A stretch of 64,000 nt of DNA from Vibrio sp. LaRot3 (GCF_027587025.1 NZ_JAPPTI010000012.1:25577-89576), one strand, 5' to 3'; shown: positions 23,734 to 32,708, counted from the stretch's first letter. Made by a program: numbers and translations. Notes: generated by a model from the letters alone, not told the origin.

Positions 23734-24657
23734 CTACTGCTGCTTGGCGAGAAATTCCTCTACCTCTTCACGGGCTGGAATTGACGTTTGCGCGCCAAAG
23801 CGAGTCACACTGATCGCTGCTGCTGCGTGAGCAAACGTTATAGCAGATTCTATCGGCTTATCTTCTAACAAACCAGTGACGAATGCCCCATTAAAGGTAT
23901 CGCCCGCAGCTGTTGTATCTGTCGCATCAACGCGGAACCCGGGGATGATTTTTCCGCGGCCATTTTCACTCAACCATACCCCTTTAGCACCTAGGGTAAT
24001 CATCACAGTATCAATACCTTTACGGTGCAGTACGTTCGCGGCTTCTTGCGCTGAGTCGTCATCGTTCACCGTAATGCCCGTTAGCACTTCTGCTTCGGTT
24101 TCGTTTGGAGTAATGATGTCGACGTTCGCAAGCAAAGCATCTGGCAGATCACGCGCTGGCGCTGGGTTAAGGATTACCTTGGTGTTATTTTGGCGAGCAA
24201 TTTCAGCGGCGTACTCGATGCCCTCTAACGGCGTTTCAAGTTGCATGAGTAAGTACTCTGCACCTGCAATGTTCGTGGCATCATTATCTTCGATCGATTG
24301 TTTAGTTAAGCATGCATTGGCTTCTGCAGAAATACAGATGCTATTCTCACCGCTGTCCGCGACTTGAATCATAGCAATACCCGTTGGGGTATTTGGCTGC
24401 ATCTTAATCCCATTGATGTTGATGCCATCCATCTTGAAATTTTCACGAATATTGATGCCAAAAGAGTCGTCACCAACACAAGCGATAAAGCCGGTATCCG
24501 CTTTTAAACGCGCGGCAGCAACTGCTTGGTTCGCACCTTTACCACCTGGAATGACTTGATAATTAGAACCGTGTAACGTCTCGCCCGGACGAGGAAAAGA
24601 AGGCACTTTCAAAACATGGTCTGCGTTTACACTACCTAAAACCACTAACTTATTCAT
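23734..24657 (-). CDS. rbsK: Ribokinase
   Basis: A 307-residue PfkB-family kinase phosphorylating D-ribose to ribose-5-phosphate. Motifs: substrate region GSVNADHVLKVPSFPRPGE, GGKGANQAVAAARL, and the catalytic anion hole DTTAAGDTFNGAF with the catalytic aspartate in AGD. Start at ATG 24657 after GAGGAT; the frame upstream to 24723 is not conserved. Lies between rbsB and rbsR in the operon. Confidence 0.97.
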   Translation of the reverse strand: MNKLVVLGSVNADHVLKVPSFPRPGETLHGSNYQVIPGGKGANQAVAAARLKADTGFIACVGDDSFGINIRENFKMDGININGIKMQPNTPTGIAMIQVADSGENSICISAEANACLTKQSIEDNDATNIAGAEYLLMQLETPLEGIEYAAEIARQNNTKVILNPAPARDLPDALLANVDIITPNETEAEVLTGITVNDDDSAQEAANVLHRKGIDTVMITLGAKGVWLSENGRGKIIPGFRVDATDTTAAGDTFNGAFVTGLLEDKPIESAITFAHAAAAISVTRFGAQTSIPAREEVEEFLAKQQ

Positions 24658-24784
24658 ACAGAGATCCTCGGCTCTTACGAACCTGATGTTACTTAGATAC
24701 TGCTCGTTATATGTGAGCAACAAAACTGATGGTTATGAGCTCTTTTATCCCAAAAGGAAAGAACTCAGAAGCATCGGTTTTGCC

Positions 24785-24815
24785 CTCTCAGGCCGATAGG
24801 GGAACACCCTGAGAG
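24785..24815 (-). other. Intercistronic hairpin rbsB-rbsK
   Basis: CTCTCAGG (24785-24792) and CCTGAGAG (24808-24815) form an 8-bp stem in the 175-bp gap after rbsB. Such hairpins after a binding-protein gene often protect its mRNA, giving more RbsB than RbsK; that role is inferred. Confidence 0.55.
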
Positions 24816-24832
24816 AGCAATACAGAGACTAA

Positions 24833-25711
24833 TTACTTAGCAATCACTTTTAGCGGCACAGGGATGCTCGCTTCTACTGATTCACCTTTCAGTACTTTCG
24901 CTGCTGTTTCTACACCTAGAGCACCAATTAGGTCTGGCTGCTGCGCGACTGTTGCACCTAGCTTGCCACGGTTAACAGCTGCGATGCCGTCGTCAGTACC
25001 ATCAAAGCCCACGATCAACACATCTTTACCTGAAGCTTGAACTGCGCGTAGCGCACCTAGTGCCATTTCGTCATTTTGTGCGAACACCGCTTGCACGTCT
25101 GGATTAGCCGCCAGTAGGTTTTCCATTACGTTTAGACCTTTAGTGCGGTCAAAATCAGCAGGCTGGCTTGCTAGAAGCTCCATGTTGCTGCCTTTCACTG
25201 CTTTCATGAAGCCTTCACCACGTTCACGCGCCGCAGAGGTACCTGCAATGCCTTCTAGTTGGATAACTTTTGCAGTTTCACCAACTTTCTCCATGATGAA
25301 TTTACCTGCCATTTCACCACCAGCTACGTTGTCTGATGCAATGTGGCTCACCACTTCACCACGGCTTGCGCCACGGTCTAGTGTCAATACAGGAATGTTC
25401 GAACGGTTTGCCATGCGAATCGCGTTTGAAACCGCATCAGAGTCCGTTGGGTTGATAAGAATCGCTTTCACGCCACGGATAGTTAAATCTTCAACGTTTG
25501 ATAGCTCTTTACTCGGATCGTTTTGCGAGTCTAGAACAATCAGGTCATAACCCAGCTCTTTTGCTTTCGCCTCTGCACCATCTTTCATTGTGACAAAGAA
25601 AGGGTTGTTAAGAGTTGAAAGTACAATCGCCATCGTATCTTGCGCTTGTGCAGATACAGAAACGGTTGAAGAAAGTAGTGCAGCAGAAATAAGAGTTGCG
25701 AGTTTTTTCAT
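24833..25711 (-). CDS. rbsB: Periplasmic D-ribose-binding protein
   Basis: A 292-residue substrate-binding protein. Residues 1-23 form a signal peptide (KKLATLISAALLSSTVSVSA). The mature protein begins QDTMAIVLSTLNNPFFVTMKDG, nearly as in E. coli RbsB, and includes LDRGASRGEVVSHIASDN and FAQNDEMALGAL, which line the ribose pocket. It delivers ribose to the RbsAC transporter and, in enterics, to the Trg chemoreceptor. Flanked by hairpins on both sides, which may set its high level of expression. Confidence 0.97.
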   Translation of the reverse strand: MKKLATLISAALLSSTVSVSAQAQDTMAIVLSTLNNPFFVTMKDGAEAKAKELGYDLIVLDSQNDPSKELSNVEDLTIRGVKAILINPTDSDAVSNAIRMANRSNIPVLTLDRGASRGEVVSHIASDNVAGGEMAGKFIMEKVGETAKVIQLEGIAGTSAARERGEGFMKAVKGSNMELLASQPADFDRTKGLNVMENLLAANPDVQAVFAQNDEMALGALRAVQASGKDVLIVGFDGTDDGIAAVNRGKLGATVAQQPDLIGALGVETAAKVLKGESVEASIPVPLKVIAK

Positions 25712-25804
25712 CGTTATCGTCCTTTAAGTAGAGATGCTTAATGCATTCTTTTGTTTTGTATTCACATGGCGAGCGCCAAGTTAATGTGAATTCGTGTGTT
25801 TGCT

Positions 25805-25832
25805 GGCTAAGGAGCACTCAAGCTCCCTAGCC
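25805..25832 (-). other. Intercistronic hairpin rbsC-rbsB
   Basis: GGCTAAGGAGC (25805-25815) pairs with GCTCCCTAGCC (25822-25832) with one mismatch and a 6-nt loop, in the 128-bp gap between rbsC and rbsB. It may be a processing or attenuation point that lets rbsB be made at a different level. Confidence 0.55.
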
Positions 25833-25839
25833 GCTTGTA

Positions 25840-26826
25840 TTACTTGTTCTTGTTATCAACCAATACCGCCAGAAGAATCACCACTGCTTTTGCAATCATC
25901 TGGTAGTAAGAAGAAACATCGAGTAGGTTTAGGGCGTTGTTCAGGAAGCCAATAATCAGAGCACCAATCAGCGTACCCATGATTCGACCTTTACCGCCCA
26001 TTAGGCTGGTACCGCCTAGAACAACCGCAGCAATCGCATCTAGCTCGTAACCCATACCTGCGGTTGGTTGCGCCGAAGATAAGCGAGAAGTAATGATGAT
26101 GCCGGCAAGCGCAGCCAAAAGACCACAGATTGCGTACACACCGATTTTTACGCGGTCAACGTTAATACCAGAAAGACGAGTTGCTGATTCGTTGCCACCT
26201 AGTGCGTAAACATAGCGACCAAAGCGAGTGTGGTTTAGTAAGTACCATGCCGCCGCAAATACAATCACCATCAGCCATACTGGAACTGGAATACCAAGTG
26301 CATAGCCAGTACCAAACCAAGCGAATGCGTCAGCGGTGTCAGTAAAGCCAGTAGAAATTGGTCGACCGTCGGTGTACACCATGGTTACACCACGTAGTAG
26401 AGTCATGGTCACTAGAGTCGCAATGAACGCCTGAACCTTACCCTTGGCGATGATGATGCCGCTAATCGCACCAAGTGCCGCACCCGCGACTAAAGCCGTT
26501 GGCACTGCAATCATCACCGGTATTTCTAAACCAATCATGGTTGCGGCAAATGCACCACAAAGCGCCAGCACCGAGCCAACGCTCAGGTCGATGCCTGCGG
26601 TTAAAATAACCAGTGTCATACCAACCGCGATGATCGCGTTGACAGAGGTTTGACGCAGGATGTTAAGAATGTTGTCTACTGTAAAAAAGTTCGGGTTTAA
26701 GAATGAAACAACAACAATTAAGAACAAGAGTGCAATTAAAGACTTTTGCTCAATCAGCCACTCTTTGCTAAATAACTTTTTGCTGTTTGCTTGGGTTGTT
26801 GGTTTGCTCATGGTATTGGTACTCAT
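25840..26826 (-). CDS. rbsC: Ribose ABC transporter permease
   Basis: A 328-residue inner-membrane permease with about ten helices, very close to E. coli RbsC: EQKSLIALLFLIVVVS, ILTAGIDLSVGSVLAL (the conserved cytoplasmic loop of this permease family), QAFIATLVTMTLLRG and NALNLLDVSSYYQMIAKA. It forms the channel of RbsA2-C2 with RbsB. Its ATG overlaps the rbsA stop by 4 bp (26823-26826), indicating translational coupling. Confidence 0.97.
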   Translation of the reverse strand: MSTNTMSKPTTQANSKKLFSKEWLIEQKSLIALLFLIVVVSFLNPNFFTVDNILNILRQTSVNAIIAVGMTLVILTAGIDLSVGSVLALCGAFAATMIGLEIPVMIAVPTALVAGAALGAISGIIIAKGKVQAFIATLVTMTLLRGVTMVYTDGRPISTGFTDTADAFAWFGTGYALGIPVPVWLMVIVFAAAWYLLNHTRFGRYVYALGGNESATRLSGINVDRVKIGVYAICGLLAALAGIIITSRLSSAQPTAGMGYELDAIAAVVLGGTSLMGGKGRIMGTLIGALIIGFLNNALNLLDVSSYYQMIAKAVVILLAVLVDNKNK

Positions 26827-28328
26827 GCTGCTTCCTCATTAATCTTTTTACCTACCGCACAGGCCAGTAGTTTCTCTTGGTCTGCCTCTTTGGCATCAAA
26901 TTCACCGCTAATACGGCCTTCATGCATCACCATGATGCGGTCACTCATCCCCAATACTTCTGGCATTTCAGAAGAGACTAAAATGATGCTCATTCCTTCT
27001 GCCTTGAACTTGTTGATCAGTTGGTAAATTTCTTTCTTAGCACCGACGTCGACACCACGGGTTGGCTCATCGAGAATCAGTACTTTCGGCTTGGTCATTA
27101 AGCCTTTGGCAATCGCCACCTTCTGCTGGTTACCACCGGATAGGTTGCCAATAATTTGTTCGCGAGTTGGCGTTTTGATATTGAACAGTTTGATGAAGTC
27201 ATCCACGGCCAATACTTCGTCAGAGTGTTGAATACGACCTGCTTTGGTGAGCTTATCTAACGCACAAAGTGACATGTTCTCTTTGACTGATAAGCCAAGC
27301 ACTAGGCCATCGCCTTTACGGTCTTCCGAGATGTACGCAATACCATTGGCTAAGCCATCTTGTGGACTCACCGGGTTAATGGTTTTGCTATCGAGGTTAA
27401 TCACGCCACGCTCACTGGGTAGTGCGCCGTAGATAACCTTCATTAGCTCAGTGCGCCCTGCGCCCATCAGACCTGATACACCAAGAATCTCACCACGCTT
27501 AAGAGTAAAACTTACGTCATGCACACCAGAGCCCGTTAAACCAATGACTTCAAGACAGGTTTCGCCATGTTTCACATCGATACGCGGGTATTGTTCTTCC
27601 AACTTACGGCCTACCATCATTTCAATCAGGCCATCTTCGTTAGTTTCAGCGACTTGGCATTCGCCAATAAACTTGCCATCACGCAGCACGGTGATGTCAT
27701 CACAGATTTCGAAGATCTCTTTCAAACGGTGGGAGATGTAAACAATGCCGCAGCCTTGCTCACGCAGTTCATTAATCACTTTAAACAGAGATTCTGTTTC
27801 AGTATCGGTTAACGCATCGGTCGGCTCATCCATGATGATGACTTTAGATTCAAACGACAGCGCTTTGGCAATTTCCACCATTTGCTGTTCGCCTAAGCTC
27901 AAATCACCGAGTAACGTTTGAGAGCTGTGTTTCACGTTCAGGCGAGCCAGTAACTTGTCCGCTTCCTGATACATCTTCGCCCATTGAATACGCCCCATTG
28001 CGCCAGTAAATTCGCGGCCAATAAAGATGTTCTCTGCAATGGTCAGTTCAGGGATAAGGTTGAGTTCTTGGTGAATAATACTGATGCCCGCTTGCTGCGA
28101 GTCTCTTGGGCCTTTGAAGGCAGCAGGTTGGCCTTGATAATGAATGGTACCGCCATCAAGTGGATGAATGCCGGTGAGCACCTTCATCAAGGTAGATTTA
28201 CCCGCACCATTTTCACCCATCAACGCCATCACGCGCCCCGGATAAACGTTCAAGCTCGCTTTATCGAGAGCTTTTACGCCCGGAAACGCTTTTTCAATCT
28301 CGTTGAGTTGCAAAATTGCTTGAGTCAT
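26823..28328 (-). CDS. rbsA: Ribose ABC transporter ATP-binding protein
   Basis: A 501-residue fusion of two ATPase domains, as in all sugar importers of this family. First domain: Walker A GENGAGKST near residue 38, signature LSLGEQQMVEIAKAL, Walker B VIIMDEPTDAL. Second domain (about 250-500): signature LSGGNQQKVAIAKGL and Walker B VLILDEPTRGVD; its P-loop region GLMGAGRTELMK is degenerate, as usual in RbsA. Located between rbsD and rbsC. Confidence 0.97.
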   Translation of the reverse strand: MTQAILQLNEIEKAFPGVKALDKASLNVYPGRVMALMGENGAGKSTLMKVLTGIHPLDGGTIHYQGQPAAFKGPRDSQQAGISIIHQELNLIPELTIAENIFIGREFTGAMGRIQWAKMYQEADKLLARLNVKHSSQTLLGDLSLGEQQMVEIAKALSFESKVIIMDEPTDALTDTETESLFKVINELREQGCGIVYISHRLKEIFEICDDITVLRDGKFIGECQVAETNEDGLIEMMVGRKLEEQYPRIDVKHGETCLEVIGLTGSGVHDVSFTLKRGEILGVSGLMGAGRTELMKVIYGALPSERGVINLDSKTINPVSPQDGLANGIAYISEDRKGDGLVLGLSVKENMSLCALDKLTKAGRIQHSDEVLAVDDFIKLFNIKTPTREQIIGNLSGGNQQKVAIAKGLMTKPKVLILDEPTRGVDVGAKKEIYQLINKFKAEGMSIILVSSEMPEVLGMSDRIMVMHEGRISGEFDAKEADQEKLLACAVGKKINEEAA

Positions 28329-28360
28329 AAATGATCCTCAATTCGTTTCTTAACTGACGT

Positions 28361-28780
28361 TTAAAATACAACGCCAGATTGGAATATAACGTTCGCATAA
28401 GGTGTGCATTCACCTGTTCGAATCACCGCTTTACTCTGTGCGGTACGCTGCTTGAACTGCTCATGGCTGATATAGCTAATCGTGATCGTTTTGCCAGTAC
28501 GCTGCTGCTCTTCTTCAAGTAAATGGCATAGCTGTTGATGCAACTCAGGGCTCACTTGAGCAAACTCTTCAGCCATGATGACGCCTTCAAATTGCGCTTC
28601 ATCTAACATCACTTTTACCGTTGCAATAAAGCTCGGAACGCCGTGAGTAAGCGCGAGATCGATACGCTGCACTTCATCAGGGATAGGCAAGCCAGCATCA
28701 CAAACAGTGGTTTCATCGGTATGACCCAATGTCGACACTAGGTAAGAAATTTCTGAATTTAGTAGGGTGCTTTTTTTCAT
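28361..28780 (-). CDS. rbsD: D-ribose pyranase
   Basis: A 139-residue mutarotase that converts beta-pyranose to beta-furanose ribose, the form used by ribokinase. Matches E. coli RbsD: MKKSTLLNSEISYLVSTLGHTDE at the N-terminus, with the catalytic histidine in GHTD, DAGLPIP, and the C-terminal RTGECTPYANVIFQSGV. First gene of the operon, with a 20-bp operator 78 bp upstream. Rbs import also brings the epimerase-like RbsD to the cytosol side of the pathway. Confidence 0.97.
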   Translation of the reverse strand: MKKSTLLNSEISYLVSTLGHTDETTVCDAGLPIPDEVQRIDLALTHGVPSFIATVKVMLDEAQFEGVIMAEEFAQVSPELHQQLCHLLEEEQQRTGKTITISYISHEQFKQRTAQSKAVIRTGECTPYANVIFQSGVVF

Positions 28781-28857
28781 CTCATCGACCTTATTTGGTT
28801 CACGTTTCTACTGCTTTAACGTCTCTATCTTGGAGTTTTAGTTTATTGATAAAAACA

Positions 28858-28877
28858 TCATCGAAACGTTTCGATGA
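28858..28877. promoter_or_regulatory. RbsR operator
   Basis: TCATCGAAACGTTTCGATGA is a perfect 20-bp palindrome with the central AAACGTTT of LacI-family operators. It differs from the E. coli RbsR operator, as I recall it, only at one symmetric pair of bases. It lies 78 bp upstream of the rbsD start. Confidence 0.9.
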
Positions 28878-28922
28878 GGATAATAGCTCACTAAAATGGC
28901 TTTGCATCTCATCAAAACGAGA

Positions 28923-28938
28923 TGTGTGATTTCGATCT
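28923..28938. promoter_or_regulatory. Candidate CRP site of the rbs operon
   Basis: TGTGATTTCGATCTTT matches TGTGATCTAGATCACA well in the first half and in GATC, poorly in the last three bases. Its centre is 63 bp from the operator centre, a spacing that would suit a -61.5 activator site if the operator overlaps the start point. Confidence 0.45.
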
Positions 28939-29255
28939 TTTTTGTCTAGGCTTTGGAGTGGAATTTAGCGATTTCGATCACGATTAATGACTTATCACTC
29001 AATTAAACATGCGATTTGTCTAAAGACTACCGCATAAATCAATGTTCAAAATTCATAAGTATTGCTTGAACAAAGCCTTAAAATGATTACACTTTGACGT
29101 GAAATTGTTCATAACGCATAAGTAAGCCGTAGCGAAAATACGCTTCTTTTCATTACGCGTTGTTTTCTTAGTCACTGATCGTTTATTGAATTCTGCATCT
29201 ATTTAACGCCAAGCAAACTTCTGATTTATTTGGCGTATTTTGAGTTATTACTAAA

Positions 29256-29804
29256 ATGGACCAAGATAAGTTTACAAACATCTACCGCTTACCGACGGCA
29301 ATTCAAATTCGAATTGGTAAATGGCAGCAAACATTTAATGGCACTTCAGATCTCGTGCTGCACAATGCTATTGACGTCCGTAACAAGCAATTTAAACGTC
29401 AAGACTTTCTGCCATCTGGCTGGTGTGTTAAGCCATTTGAGCTGGATGATATTTCGATTACCAATCATGGTAAGTACATTCAAACAGCAATGCGCACGAT
29501 GAAAGATCGTAAGGTCTCGTATAAACGTGTTTACCTATCGCGCTTACCTTTAGAGCAAGCTGAGCCTGCTCTGAAAGAATTTAAGCTCGAGTGGATAAGA
29601 AAACACAATCGAGTAGCGAAGAAATACAACCAAATTAAGAAGAAACAGTTCTTAAGATTCGCCTTCGAAGAATTCGAGACCCTCTACCCTGCCATTCCTA
29701 AAGGGGAGTTCGACCGCCAGCTTTGGAACAAACTGGTTTGGTCTGAAATTGGGCCAGAGAAGAAGTTCGATAACCCTTACTTTGTTAAAAAGGCCTGCTT
29801 CTAA
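29256..29804 (+). CDS. Conserved-type hypothetical protein, basic, cytoplasmic
   Basis: A 182-residue protein that I do not recognise. It has no signal peptide or membrane helix. Residues 105-140 form a lysine/arginine-rich helical stretch (LEWIRKHNRVAKKYNQIKKK), which suggests nucleic-acid or ribosome contact, though that is only composition. The single cysteines are near 57 and 181. ATG 29256 has a weak Shine-Dalgarno. It has its own terminator and converges with the EamA exporter. Confidence 0.75.
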   Translation: MDQDKFTNIYRLPTAIQIRIGKWQQTFNGTSDLVLHNAIDVRNKQFKRQDFLPSGWCVKPFELDDISITNHGKYIQTAMRTMKDRKVSYKRVYLSRLPLEQAEPALKEFKLEWIRKHNRVAKKYNQIKKKQFLRFAFEEFETLYPAIPKGEFDRQLWNKLVWSEIGPEKKFDNPYFVKKACF

Positions 29805-29824
29805 AGAAGCATTCAAAAACAATA

Positions 29825-29849
29825 AAGCCGAGCATCACGCTCGGCTTTT
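29825..29849. terminator. Terminator between hypothetical gene and EamA gene
   Basis: AAGCCGAGC (29825-29833), 5-nt loop, GCTCGGCTT (29839-29847), then T-rich sequence on the plus strand; the minus strand also reads into a short T run. Confidence 0.88.
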
Positions 29850-29870
29850 CGTTTTCTAAAGGGTGGTTCA

Positions 29871-30782
29871 CTACGGTTTTGCCCATTGTTTTCTAGCCAT
29901 ATTCGCCAGCTTATTCGTCAAACATGGGCCTTTAACGACCAGATAAACAGCGATGGCCGCTAAAATAAAACCGACAATACCAAGCCAATCAAAAGACTCA
30001 CCAAACAACAGCCATGCTTGTATCGCCGTAGTAGGAGGAACGAGGTAGAAAACGGATGCGACACTTGAGGCAGCGCCATGCTCTACCATATACAGCAGCA
30101 ACAATATTGCCACGCAAGACAGCACAACCACTAACCACACCATGGTCAAAGCAAACTCAATAGTCCAATCAATTTGCATGGTTTCAAAACGATAAGCGAC
30201 TGGCAAGAACAGGCAACCGGCCGCAAAATACTGCACCATCGCACTGCCAACCATGTCCGCACCCTGACAAAATTTCTTTTGATATAACGTACCTATGGTG
30301 ATACCGATGAGTGCGCCCATAGAAGCCAGAATCGCCAATCCTTTGTATTGCTCAGACTGCCACTCCGTTTTGCCGATCAACACACAAGTAATTCCAATAA
30401 AACCCAATATGAGACCGAGCCACTGCGATGCGGTAAATCTTTGTGCTGCAAAACTGACTAAGATCAGCGCCGTGACAATAGGCTGCAACCCTACCAATAG
30501 TGAACTTAGCCCTGCAGGCATACCAAGTGCGATGGCTAGGTAAGTGCCGCCAAGATAAAAGCCATGAATAAGCAGACCGACTGCCATGCAATGCAGCAGC
30601 AACTTCCCTGTTGGCATCCGACGTCTCAATACCACTAATAGAATGGCGAACAGCAAGACATTACACATCATACGTAAAGAAAGTAATGTGGCAGGCTCTG
30701 CGTATTGCAAACCAAACCGTGCGCCAACGAAACCAGAAGCCCATAACAAAACAAAAATAAACGGTATCGCCCTAACCAACAT
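29871..30782 (-). CDS. EamA/DMT-family exporter
   Basis: A 303-residue inner-membrane protein with ten predicted helices in two EamA repeats. First helix has AIPFIFVLLWASGFVGARFGL, and the second repeat starts near YKGLAILASMGALIGITIG. Start at ATG 30782 after AGGGAAA; a TTG at 30797 is less likely. Divergent from a MocR-type regulator, whose predicted binding repeats lie in the shared gap. DMT members next to PLP-dependent regulators often export amino acids or related amines; here that is inference only. Confidence 0.88.
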   Translation of the reverse strand: MLVRAIPFIFVLLWASGFVGARFGLQYAEPATLLSLRMMCNVLLFAILLVVLRRRMPTGKLLLHCMAVGLLIHGFYLGGTYLAIALGMPAGLSSLLVGLQPIVTALILVSFAAQRFTASQWLGLILGFIGITCVLIGKTEWQSEQYKGLAILASMGALIGITIGTLYQKKFCQGADMVGSAMVQYFAAGCLFLPVAYRFETMQIDWTIEFALTMVWLVVVLSCVAILLLLYMVEHGAASSVASVFYLVPPTTAIQAWLLFGESFDWLGIVGFILAAIAVYLVVKGPCLTNKLANMARKQWAKP

Positions 30783-30823
30783 AATTTTCCCTGACAAACT
30801 ACACTCTTTCCGTTACTTTATTT

Positions 30824-30874
30824 GGGTACAGTATTTCGATAAAGATACAGAACTGACTATTTAGATGGGTACAG
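30824..30874. promoter_or_regulatory. Direct repeats in EamA/MocR divergent gap
   Basis: GGGTACAG occurs at 30824-30831 and 30867-30874, with a third degenerate copy GATACAG at 30844-30850, so TACAG starts at 30827, 30846 and 30870. MocR-family regulators typically bind two or three direct repeats in such divergent regions. Confidence 0.6.
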
Positions 30875-30887
30875 ATGAGGGGCGACG

Positions 30888-32303
30888 ATGAACACCATCA
30901 ATAAATATCTTTCGGTAGAACAGCATCTAAAACAAGCCATTGAGCTAGGTGTATACGCCATTGATGACAAGCTACCCTCTATTCGTCAGCTCAGTGCTGA
31001 GCTCAACGTCGGCAAAAATACCGTCATTCGCGCCTATCAAGAACTCGAAGCTCTCGGTACGATTTATTCTGTCCCTAAATCAGGCTATCGAGTCAAAGCG
31101 CCGTTAAGCCAAACCACCTCAAAACAACAGCCTAGCGAAGTCGATATGCTGGCGATCTGTAAAGAAATACTCAGCCCCATTAATCATAAAGCGCACCTGC
31201 CCGCGGGCTCCGCACACCCAAGAACCGATGCGCCTGCAATTCGCAGTTTGTATGCTGAAATTGGCCGCCATAGTCGCTTGCAAAGTCAAATTCCAAGCAA
31301 CTATCAACTGCCTCCCGGCCATGAAACCTTGATCCAGCAAGTCGCTCGTATTTGTCATGAGATGAATGTCAACGCTCGCGCAGAGGACATCGCCATTACC
31401 CATGGCGCGCAGCAAGCCATCAGTTTAGCGCTAAGAGCAATCACCAAACCGGGAGACATCGTTGCTGTTGAGTCCCCTTGTTACTTTGGCAACCTACTGC
31501 TGATGGAGTCACTCGGCTTAAAAGTGGTTGAGGTTTCTGGCTGTGTAAAACATGGCATTAATCCGAATGCGCTCGCCGAAGCCATTCAACTTTGGCCAAT
31601 CTCCGCCATCTTGATCACCCCCAACTTTTGCAATCCGACCGGAGCGCGTGTTCCGCTGATTCAACGCCAGAGTATCTTGGATGTATCAGGAGACATTCCA
31701 ATCATTGAAGACGATGTATTTGGCGAACTGTCATACGATGAGGGGTTACCGTCACTCTATCAATTAGATGACAAACAACGAGTGATCTACGTAAACTCAT
31801 TTTCTAAAACGTTAGACTCGCGCCTGCGAGTGGGTTGGGTTATCTCAGGCCGCTATCGAGCCGAAATAGAAAAGCAATTATTGTGTGACAACATGGGCAG
31901 CCTGAATCTGATGCAATCGGCCTTGAGCTGCTTTTTACAATCGGGGAAGTATCGTCCGCACATCAATAAAATGCGCCGACTCTATCAATCAAACACGAAA
32001 CAGCTGATTACGCTACTTAATGACGCGTTAAAACAATATCCGCACTTAAAAGATCAATACCATATATCTCAGCCGCAAGGGGCGTTCTTAACTTGGTTTA
32101 GCTCTTCTAAGCTCAAAGACAGCTACGCACTTTATCTAGAATGTAAGCGGGAGAATATTAGCCTACTACCGGGCAAAGTATTCGCAACGGATGATAGGTT
32201 TAATCAATGTATCCGCCTTAGTAGCGCTAATTTTGAAGATACGCCCAAATGGCGGCAAGGCATTCAAGCATTGGCGGCGAAAATCGCCGCCCATTGCCAA
32301 TAA
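30888..32303 (+). CDS. MocR-family regulator (GntR HTH fused to aminotransferase)
   Basis: A 471-residue fusion. Residues 1-75 are a GntR-type winged helix (KLPSIRQLSAELNVGKNTVIRAYQELEALG), then a linker, then a fold-type I aminotransferase domain from about residue 105. PLP contacts include the pyridine-ring aspartate region ILITPNFCNPTG and the Schiff-base lysine in VNSFSKTLDSRLRVGW. Such proteins use PLP and an amino compound as sensors (for example GabR, PdxR) and usually control the divergent gene. Here that is an EamA exporter. It is not PdxR by context: no pdxST genes are present. Confidence 0.92.
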   Translation: MNTINKYLSVEQHLKQAIELGVYAIDDKLPSIRQLSAELNVGKNTVIRAYQELEALGTIYSVPKSGYRVKAPLSQTTSKQQPSEVDMLAICKEILSPINHKAHLPAGSAHPRTDAPAIRSLYAEIGRHSRLQSQIPSNYQLPPGHETLIQQVARICHEMNVNARAEDIAITHGAQQAISLALRAITKPGDIVAVESPCYFGNLLLMESLGLKVVEVSGCVKHGINPNALAEAIQLWPISAILITPNFCNPTGARVPLIQRQSILDVSGDIPIIEDDVFGELSYDEGLPSLYQLDDKQRVIYVNSFSKTLDSRLRVGWVISGRYRAEIEKQLLCDNMGSLNLMQSALSCFLQSGKYRPHINKMRRLYQSNTKQLITLLNDALKQYPHLKDQYHISQPQGAFLTWFSSSKLKDSYALYLECKRENISLLPGKVFATDDRFNQCIRLSSANFEDTPKWRQGIQALAAKIAAHCQ

Positions 32304-32347
32304 CGGATTGGGAATGATGACTAGCAGAGAACAACGCTGACAGATAA

Positions 32348-32629
32348 CTACGCTGACAGCAAATTGTTTCGGTCTAGGCCGCGACGCACACTGTTACACA
32401 TTTTGCCAAAGCGACGAATCTCATCGAACTGAGGAACAATGCCCCGCTCCATTGCGCTTTGCCAATAACTCAGTTCTCCATCAACCATTTCGAGTAGCTT
32501 TTTAGGACAACCCACACAACTGCCTTTGCTGCCGCAAATAAAGGACTCTGGCTCGTAAAGAGGTAGCTCATTAATCACTTCTGCGATCAACTGTTTCATC
32601 GCGGTGGTTCGATCGGGTTTTCTGCTCAT
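32348..32629 (-). CDS. Small cysteine-motif hypothetical protein
   Basis: A 93-residue protein with a C-x6-C-x2-C arrangement (CGSKGSCVGCPKKL) at about residues 32-41 and a further cysteine near 78. This could bind zinc or an iron-sulfur cluster. I do not recognise a named family. The start ATG 32629 has no obvious Shine-Dalgarno; an ATG at codon 11 is possible. It is tail-to-tail with the MocR gene. Confidence 0.7.
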   Translation of the reverse strand: MSRKPDRTTAMKQLIAEVINELPLYEPESFICGSKGSCVGCPKKLLEMVDGELSYWQSAMERGIVPQFDEIRRFGKMCNSVRRGLDRNNLLSA

Positions 32630-32708
32630 TTAGAAACGTTCAAGCACATCTATTATGGGCGACGAATTATATGAACAGAATTAGGATTTGCAAACTGATA
32701 ATCACAAG

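Larger units (their letters stand above)
28781..29255. promoter_or_regulatory. rbs promoter region and gap to the next gene
   Basis: 475 bp with the RbsR operator (28858-28877), a CRP-like site (28923-28938) and, further off, another CRP-like half-match GTGAAATTGTTCAT near 29099-29112. No reading frame of interest is seen. The rbs transcript would start near the operator. Confidence 0.5.
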
